From Daedaleopsis sinensis (taxonomy: Eukaryota > Basidiomycota > Agaricomycetes > Polyporales > Polyporaceae), in the NCBI GenBank assembly GCA_033807695.1, contig CM066306.1, positions 2,232,001 through 2,296,000 on the forward strand: a stretch of DNA of 64,000 nt, given 5' to 3'. This document shows positions 56,057 to 64,000 of this stretch, piece after piece. The first letter of the stretch is position 1, and every line of letters begins with the position of its first letter. A program made the position numbers and the translations under genes. Under the pieces are notes generated by a model. That model did not search any database. It worked only from the letters and a program-made list of their open reading frames with translations, and was not told the origin of the DNA.

Positions 56057-59000
56057 TCTGCAATGGAAGTCAGGTGTGCTCCGCTATTCGCTGAGTGGGG
56101 GACTGACCGGTGGTGGGGAGTGACCGCGTATGCAGCAGGCAAAGACATAGTGGATGACGGCGGCCATGGGGACCGAGGCAGCGGGCGTTGTCGAAGGGGC
56201 GGGAGAGAGGCTGCAAGCGGCGTGCACCCGACCCTGCAGATTTTGGCGCTTCCCAGAAAGGCAATGCCTCTTCGGGGCGGGCGCGCCGGGATAGAAGCGA
56301 ACGCCACAGTGCCACCATTGTACTCAACGCCCGCCACTCCACTCCCAACCATCTCCTCCTCCCGCTCGTCAGTGGCGCGCTCCCCGACTCTATCTGCGCC
56401 GCGGCTCCGACTGCCTGCCACTGTCCCAGAGCCTGCCCAGTTCGTGCGCTCGCGGTGTCCTGCTGTGGTGCTATGATCCGTTACCGAGATGATGTCACTC
56501 TCGACTGCTAAGTAGCAATCAATACAAACCGCGATCGTAGGCATTGAACGTTGAACGTCAAAATGCTCTTACCTCAGCAAAGCTGCGATCTGCTAGCATG
56601 GTAGTGAGGCCGTGACTCACGTGCTAGTCGACCTGGTGGAGACTCCGGAGTCCGTAGCCCCCCGCTTCGAGCTTCGAGCTCCGAGCCTCGAGAGCGCATG
56701 CGGTGAGCAGCACCGAAGAGCGGAATCACGACTCGCGCGCAGTGAAGACGTCGACTCGAACATGGCCCCCATGCGTTCCATATGTCGGAAGGATCGATCT
56801 TATTGCTCCCATCGATAGGCCCGAGGCACCAGGCAACGTACCGGATTTCCGCTGAGCATATGGTGCCCCTGCGGGCCTGCACACAGCCCGACGACTTATC
56901 GCGGGGGTGTATAAGAACATGCAGAATGTACGCATTGTCCCGGCATGACGCTGCATTGACGGCTTTTCTCCAGCTGCGTGAACCGCGGCCACCCTCGACA
57001 TATGTACATACAGACATTTGTAGTACATGCTGAATAACAGTGAATATCTGGCCCGACCCCAATCTCCGACGACCTGATGAACGCCGGCGGCGATGGCCAG
57101 TCTAACGCGTCCCGGCCGCGCGCGTTCTCACCGCGCGCGTGCATCCTCGCTGAGCCGACGAGCGAGAACCACCCCGGTCGGCGTGCGAAAACTGAGCACT
57201 TACTGAATGCCGAATTCTCCGTCCGAGCGAGCTTGGGCCCAAGTCCTACTAAGCGAGAGAACCCAACGTCGGGGAAATTCTCTTGATGTTCATGGGGCAC
57301 CGGCGCGTCCCCACGACCGTCCCAGGCTGGGCAATCGTCGGTGCCGAGGGCCAGTCGCGTGTTGACGGATAGGCTTTCCGACGTTGGCCACGGCTCGGGG
57401 GGCGCTGTGTGAACGGCTCGGGCCCAGTACCCGCACTTGGAGGCCGCGCCTGTCATATCGGGACGTGCGGCGTCGGACGCTGTGCGTGTCTGCGGAACGG
57501 CGAGGGATCTACGGGAACGCGTGCAGCGCAGAAGCGGGGCGGACGCATTTGCGAGCAAGTCCCCACAGGCCGCAAACGACTAAACACACCCTAGAATGCG
57601 GTGCTCGAATGTCGGGACACAGTCGTCTGCAGTTCGTCACGGGAGCAGTTGGGGCCCATTGTCGGACGTGTTCACAGCGTCTGGGGCCCGCGCGACATAC
57701 GACCTGGGCAGGAGTCGCGGCCAGGCCGACCACACGACCGAGGGCGAGCAGTCGGGTGACCAGTCCTTTCAATGCGCACTCGAGCGCAGTCCCACCACGC
57801 CAAGTCTGCGTGCGGGATTCCGTCGACGCGTCGGCCGCCTCGCCTGCAAATGAACAATCCGTCGCGTTCGTGGAAGGACAAGCGCAGTCGCCGCGGACGA
57901 GGGGTACACGAGGCGCGGCGCCCGACGTCCGACGGGGCTCGTACTTGCTCGAACGGTGTGACTGTCATTGTCATCTGCGAACCAGGACGGAAGATGTTCG
58001 TACCTCCGCGCCTTGGGCCGGCGTGCGGCCTCGAGGCAGACCCTCCGGCGTGGACGGACGCTCGGATGGTTAACAATAATACTGGGACGCCCTCGAATGC
58101 GATGCCGGAGTGCACCCCGAACAGAAACGAGAAGGCTGTCAAACAGGAGTGTTGGAAGCCTGAACAGAAGGCGAGGCGAATGAGCGGATATCACTCGGAA
58201 GCGCTAGCAGGGGGAAATGCCAGCCGACACACGCATACACCGCGATAGACGATGTCTGTGCTCGAACGCGAAAGTTAGTCCGACAATTTGTTCGCGTTCT
58301 CATGTAGTGACGATCGAGCCACAGTCGAGCTGCGCGGGAGATGCCGCCTAGGGTCACGTTCGAGACGATGCTCGGCGTGATCTGGGGGCGGTGATAGGCA
58401 GGCGGAGCAGGTACCGCCGATAGGACGTACCTGCAGTGGATGACGGTCGAGTGCATGGCAGACATACGCCATCGAGCGGGGGATGAACGCAAAGTACGAG
58501 GGGAGAGCGGGCGTTGGATTCGGTACCGAAGGCCTGTGCACGTCGAGCGGGATTCGCACTGGGAGCGCACTCGAACTGCGCAGAGAGGTGGAGGGAAGAA
58601 AGGGCGCAGACCGCCATCGAATGATCCGCGAGAGGAGGGACTCCCACCGCGGCTGCCCACTCGAGCCACGATATATTTACCGCCATTCAGTCCCCGGCGC
58701 CCTTGCCTGTCGCTTGCCATCCCGGGAGTCCTTCGATGATCAGGGCGTTGCCGGAGTGTGGCACACAACCTCTGGCTTGTTCCCCGGTCGGCTTCTTACA
58801 GCCACCGAGCGGCCAGGTGCTCCGTGGGTACTGTCACTGGTTGACACCTCTCCCCTAATCCGGCGCTCTCAGAATGGCTATGTAAGAATGAACCATAGCA
58901 GGTGGACGTAAGAGCACACTGATCATTCCCGCACCAGCCCTTGGCCGTCGTGCCACCACACCCTGCTCGCTGTCGAGTACGAGCGCGCTAAGCACCGCGC

Positions 59001-61067
59001 GCAGGCGGCCAGCAGCCCTGAATTAAGTGGTCCGTACCTGCATCGGTAGACTGCTGTCGAGAGTGCGCTCGAAGAAGCGGGCTCGGCGGCATGCCGCCAA
59101 AGCAGGCCCGCGCGCCGAGCCCCAGAATCAATGGAAGTCTCCGAGATCGATGGCTGCGTATGATAAGCCCTAGGCCGCGCACGACGAATGAAATGCACGT
59201 TTGCGCAATGCGCCCGCTGCGAGGAACCATCGAATCGGGAGACGTTGACGGCTGTCCCCTCGGGGCGGGTACCGCGGTGGTCCGGCACGGATCGTCGGAG
59301 AGCGGGTCCCGGGAACATATGCACTCCTCGTGCTACTCGTGTCGCGACGAGCGAGAGGCGCAGTGGACCGCACCGTCGCGCGTGTCGGAAGACGACCGGC
59401 ACCCAAGGCTGCGGCAGTGGTCCACCATGGAGGACGGTGCCTCACCCGGCGCGGCAGGATGGGTGCCATACACGTCAATTGAGCGGCCTCCGAGAAACCG
59501 GCCTGAGAATAAGGTCGAGGGATATGCATCGGCCGTGCCAGTGGCTGGAGGTTGTCGCCCATTTGGCGAACAATCACAGCCAGATGAAGACCGAATTGGT
59601 GAGCTGTCAAGCAAGCGGGCCTGGCCCGTGATGCGGGCGACAACATATGAGGACATGCGATCGTCATTGTGAGGGCTGAAGATGGCTGAGCCATGGCTGG
59701 AAGGATAGTCGCACCGAGTGGTCGCGGCGGAGAACTGAGGGTGCCAGATTGAATGTTGGGCTTCCTTCGCGCGGCCGACCACGTGTGGATGGCCAACCGG
59801 ACGTGCGGTACCAAACCATAAAGTTACCAATTCGTCGAAGGGGTTTCCGGGCAAGCATGAGAACCTTTTTCCGTCGCGTGGGCTGGCTGCGGTGAAAACT
59901 AGGAGAGGATCGTCCTGGAGTTTAGATGCAAAAAGTGGACGGGTGAGTAGAGTCGATCAACGGAGTAAGAGATGAAAGGCTAAGTTGAAACGCGGGCGGA
60001 CAATGCGGATGCAGCGCGCATATCTAGAAATGACCGGAGAGGGAGTCAGGGAGAAGGCGTTCTGGTCGTCTTCTAGCGTGGAGGAAGAGCGCGGTGGGTG
60101 GTACGGTTGTGTCGAAGAGATGTGGGAGATAGCGGTCGCATGCTGGCTTGGTCGCGCGTGAGAGAGGGCAGCGGACTTTGACTGGCGTCATAGCTGGGGA
60201 TTACTGCGGAATCGGAGGCGAGAGAATGAGTGGCCACGAACAGAACCGGCCAGAATCTTCCCTCTTTCGGCGACGCCCAGCGGCCGCCGCGACGGATTTG
60301 CCCCAAAGAAGCGCGCGGTTGTGGGATGTTTGGTCCTCGGATCGTTCGTTCTCCATTCTTGGTGTGCGATGGAGAGTGGTTCGTGCGAGAGTGCGGTGCG
60401 CGTGTGCCCGCTGGACAGAAGCTGCAACTCGAAAGTCGACGAGTAGGACTCGAATGAAAGGAGCTGGTTTCAAGAGTCAAAAAGTGAGGAGGATGGTAGC
60501 CACGCTGTCGCGGATGGTTGCGCGCGAGAACCTCGGTGAGGGCTCGCTTGCGGCTGCGATGATGGCGTGACAGGCCGCTCGTCCGCCAATCGCCCCGCCA
60601 ACTCTGGGAGACGCAGCTCCCAGCAGCTCCCAGCCGGCCAACAAACACGTTCTCACAGCGGACGCAACCTCCCAATATATTATTTATTTCCACCTCCGCC
60701 GCCACAAGGCCGTCACTGATCTGCTCGAGAGTGTTCGCGTAGGCGTCCGTCTCCCTTCGTGAAAGCCTCGGCGCGGAAGGCTGTCGGCCTCGATCCGCAG
60801 GCGATCCCCGGGAAAGCAGCAAGGCAAGCCCCCCACTTCCCATCCCGGTAGGTCTGCAGTTCTCAGTAATTTGTCAAACTGGCTGAAATCTTCCAAGCTT
60901 CTAGCATCTCAGATCTCTCCGCGCGTCTTACCGCCGTGGGTATGGGACCCGCTCTGGGTTGAGGCACTCTCGCGTGGTTTTCATATCTATCCACTCCCTC
61001 TTCAACTCCCCATGTTTTGACGCCGCCTTCTCCCTCGTCTACCCTGCCTTCCACCCATCCCCCCGAC
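56057..61067. other. Gene-poor 5-kb interval
   Basis: Overlapping open frames of 60-260 codons occur on both strands throughout, as expected of GC-rich sequence with few stops, but none has a recognisable motif or convincing splice structure. The last 400 bp must hold the promoter of the Zn2Cys6 gene (AT-rich TATATTATTTATTT near 60675). A non-coding RNA or an unrecognised gene cannot be excluded. Confidence 0.4.
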
Positions 61068-63993
61068 ATGGTCGCCAGCTCGACCGGCGACCTCTATACC
61101 CCTTTCCCCCACGTGTCCGTCATGGAAGACGGCGTACAGTCTAGCGAGGAAGGCTCCGATCTCCATTCGCCCATATTTGAGGCCTCGTACGCAACCCCAG
61201 ACCGTATGTCTCCTCCTTATCTCGTTGCAGTCCACTCAGTGTTCTCATGTCCGTTTGCCGTAAAAAGCCCGGTATCATCACCTAGGCCACTACGCCGAGT
61301 ACGATGTTTCTAACCAACTCCTGCCGCCCTCCTCCGCCTTTGACGCTCGTTATTCCGCTCCGGCTATGGATCCGCATTCCCGAGATCCCCATATCTTGGA
61401 GACACTACATCTCCCGAGCCCCTCGACCATGCACCATCACCCGCCGCCCTCACATCCGCCTACCGACCTCGTTCTGCATGGACACTCGATGCTCGATTTG
61501 GGAATCCCGTCGCAATCCCGCCTCCAGCCGAATGTCATGCACCCTGCCCCAGAATATTCCATGCATTTGTCTCAACAGCACGCCCGCATTCCAGAAGCCC
61601 ACGTCCGATTCTCTAGCGATCCCTCTCGACAGCCAGCCACCCTCTCGCCGGCCGAGCAGAAGCCCCAGATATCGCTCCCGTCGTCCACTGGTACCATGAG
61701 GGGCAGCACGACCGGCAGCAACCTGCCTTCGTCCCGCCCACCCAGACGCGAGGCCTCTACGGTTGTCATCGCCTGTCGGCAATGGTGCGCCGCCCTCTTC
61801 TTCTCGGTCGTGCGCTCGCAGACGCCCTTAATCTGTTGACATCCCAGCCGTGCGCGGAAGATCCGTTGCGACTCCACCCGCCCGTGCTGCCACAACTGCC
61901 TCCGGCGCAATAACGAGTGCGAGTACGACGCCGTCCCGAAGAGACGGGGGCCCGACAAGCGGCCCGGTACGCGACAACGCTCCTGCAAGAAACGTCCGCC
62001 GGACGCAGAGCCCGCTTCCGCTTCCGCGAAGAAGAAGCGGAAGATCAGCTCAGAGGGTGAGGGCGATGTGCTCTCGTTCGATGTCAAAGTGAAGGAGAAC
62101 GTAACAGGCGGTCCCAGGAGAGGCCCACTCCCGTCGCGAAGTGCAATGGATGACATGAATGGGATGCACCTCCCCCCGACGCCAGGACAGTTGTACATCG
62201 ACACCTCGATACCTGCGCGGGGGACGGCGTCCGACGCAATATACCCCAAAGTGAGCTTTTCATCTAGCCCGTCTTCGGAGTAATATTCGACGACGAGTAT
62301 TTATTCTGTCGCGGTTAGGATGAGCTCTCACCATCGTTTCGTCGCCCTTCAGTGATCATGGACCCCATCGATCCCAACTCATTCGCTCGACCCATCGACG
62401 TTTCTCGCCATCAGCTTGAAGACCAACATATACCACTCTCTTCCCCTCTCGCCTCCAACCCGCCAGATTGGTGGGCCGACCTCCTTGACCAGTACAATCC
62501 GACCTCACGAGAACAATCGTCAGCACCGTATCCGCTGTCCGCGATATGCCCATACTGATTTGAGTTTGACTTACAGTATGAAGGATATCGTCGCCGACCT
62601 GAACTTTCTGTACGTGGAGTTCTTGAACCTTCTCTGTTCCTCGAAACGGTCGTTGACATCCCACCGCAGTTTTACCTCCAGCAGCTACTGGCTTTCTTTC
62701 ATTAATGTGAACCTATTCTTCCGGGATCTGCAGCAGCCCGACCGTCGGGCACGCATGCAGCCTCTCGTAATGTCCGCGCTTGCGATGGCGACTCTGATGA
62801 AGTCTAGCGAGTTAGAGCTGGGACGACACGGTCGCGAGCTTGCGCTCGACTTTCACGCTCGTGCCCAGACGGCTTTGGAACAGGCGTGCAACTCGCACTC
62901 TTTCGACTACACGTGTGCAGGAGCAGCCCTCGTAAGTAACTCTGTGGTATGCAAATGCAGTGCTCTGATCGCCCGTTCTTGGCAGATCCTGGCTCTCTTC
63001 GAGTCCTCTTCCCATCCCATGTACTCGCCAGACCGGGCCAGCGGCGCTCTCCGACTCCTCGACCGTCTCATCCACCTCCTGTCCCTCTGCTCCCTGGATC
63101 GTGACGAGCGGTTCGCGAATCGTTTCTATCCGCGCTCAGCTCCTCTTGCAGACCTGCCCGACGGCTACCGGCGGCCTGCCAGATGCTCCTGTATCGTCTA
63201 CACGGTGACCCCGGGCTCTCCCACCATGCCCGACACGTTCTCCTACACCTGCTCGTACGACGCGCCCTGGGATCCCTCCTGGGACGAGACGGACATCCGC
63301 AAGGAGGAGTGCCGTCGCCTCTGCTGGTGCGCGCTCACCCTGGTCTCTGCCTACACGGCGCATTGTTCTGCCTTCCACATGGAGCCCGTCGAACTCACGC
63401 TCGCGGAGCCGTCCAACGTAAGTCCAAAGGCGTCGTCTGGCGCATTCGCGGCTCACACGTGGTGCCCGCAGTACGCGCTCCTGTTCCCCGGCGAAGCGTT
63501 CGAGCGCACGCCAGGGCATCAGCAGGCGTCCGGGCAGTCGCCCAAGGAGTCCGTGTGGGCCCTCTACTGCCGCTCGATGCTTCTGTGGAACGGCTGCAGC
63601 TCCCTTCAGCGGGTGGAGTCTCTCACCACGGACGAACGCGCGCACTTCGCGATCAGTGCCTTCCAGGAGACGCGCGAGATCCAGGACGCGCTCGACATGC
63701 ACGTGTGCAACTTCGACACCGGGCTGATGTACGTCTGCCGGGAGTATCTGTACAAGTGCGTCTCTCTTATCGCCTTCGATTCCACACGTTACGTGCAGCA
63801 CTGACGTGCGCGGGCTGTGCCTCGTCGGCCACGCCTATAGCACTCGTATGACCATTACGTACGAGCTCCGCCGGTATGTCCTCTCCCGTTTCGTGCCGCC
63901 CTTTCCCAACTCTGAGCGGCTCCAGCAGATTGCAGGATGGCAACATCCCGGTTCCGCTGCCCATGTTCAACCGCCGGCAGGCCGAGGAGTGGC
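61068..63993 (+). CDS. Zn2Cys6 fungal transcription factor (3' end outside window)
   Basis: Binuclear zinc-cluster activator or repressor. Ten exons are visible: 61068-61203, 61286-61784, 61848-62250, 62319-62518, 62577-62609, 62670-62931, 62986-63417, 63472-63755, 63841-63873, 63929-63993; a GTGAGT donor follows at 63994, so the gene continues. A His/Pro-rich N-terminal region precedes the zinc cluster ACRQCRARKIRCDSTRPCCH plus NCLRRNNECEY (about residues 210-240), followed by the basic RRGPDKRPGTRQRSCKK linker and an NLS-like KKKRK. The downstream part matches the fungal-specific regulatory domain (YWLSFINVNLFFRDL, RMQPLVMSALAMATLMKS, ECRRLCWCALTLVSAYTAH). An intron falls inside the codon of the second cluster cysteine. 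Target genes unknown. Confidence 0.9.
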
Positions 63994-64000
63994 GTGAGTC

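Noticed and set aside
57384..58142. Open frames of 140-230 codons on both strands
   Set aside because: They overlap each other in several frames, show biased Arg/Ala/Pro composition and no motif; best explained by GC-rich sequence with few stops.

Overview
The window reads as nuclear DNA of a basidiomycete fungus, most likely an Agaricomycete and perhaps a polypore-type wood decayer. The support is: short spliceosomal introns (about 46-75 nt) with GTRNGT donors and CTRAY-like branch sites, GC-rich coding sequence, a fused tryptophan gene (GATase-IGPS-PRAI) with an intron inside the GATase part, a basidiomycete-type DUF6593 protein, and Helitron, Plavaka, Copia and chromovirus repeats of the kinds common in mushrooms. 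No rRNA, tRNA or CRISPR was recognised.

Left third (1 to about 27.7 kb): nested transposable elements. In order: the 3' part of a Copia element and its LTR (LTR1); a decayed Helitron and the end of a Plavaka transposase; a Copia 3' remnant (minus) with LTR4; a 2.8-kb Tc1/mariner-like element with perfect TIRs and a three-exon transposase, inserted into a repeat (R1) whose uninterrupted paralogue lies at about 15 kb; a 5'-truncated Copia (minus) with LTR3; a Copia LTR (LTR2); and a complete, apparently very young Ty3/gypsy chromovirus (16524-26796) with identical 246-bp LTRs, a GTATC target duplication, Gag-PR, Pol-chromodomain and a third large ORF.

Right two thirds (27.7-64 kb): ordinary euchromatic genes: trpC/TRP1 (-), a membrane protein with a Sensor-like domain (-), a flavin-dependent halogenase (+), PDAT/LRO1 (-), a DUF6593 protein (+), a 2OG-Fe(II) oxygenase (-), a PWWP/LEDGF-like protein (+), a Sec2-type Rab GEF (-), ELP6 (-), COG3 (+), an unknown membrane protein (-) and, cut by the window end, a Zn2Cys6 transcription factor (+). 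These are mostly housekeeping functions (tryptophan synthesis, lipid storage, vesicle traffic, Elongator) plus two tailoring enzymes. They do not form a biosynthetic cluster.

The most unusual signal is in the Copia LTRs. In three LTRs unrelated in primary sequence (LTR1, LTR2, LTR3) the start of the leader carries a 53-56-nt spliceosome-type intron, and a few nucleotides downstream lies a tandem copy of the same leader from which exactly that intron is missing. In all four Copia LTRs the 5' splice site sits at or in the right arm of a hairpin placed just after the TATA-like box. This suggests a replication cycle in which a spliced leader is copied and joined onto an unspliced 3' end. All exon structures were worked out by eye from splice signals and frame continuity; none was checked against transcripts or databases.
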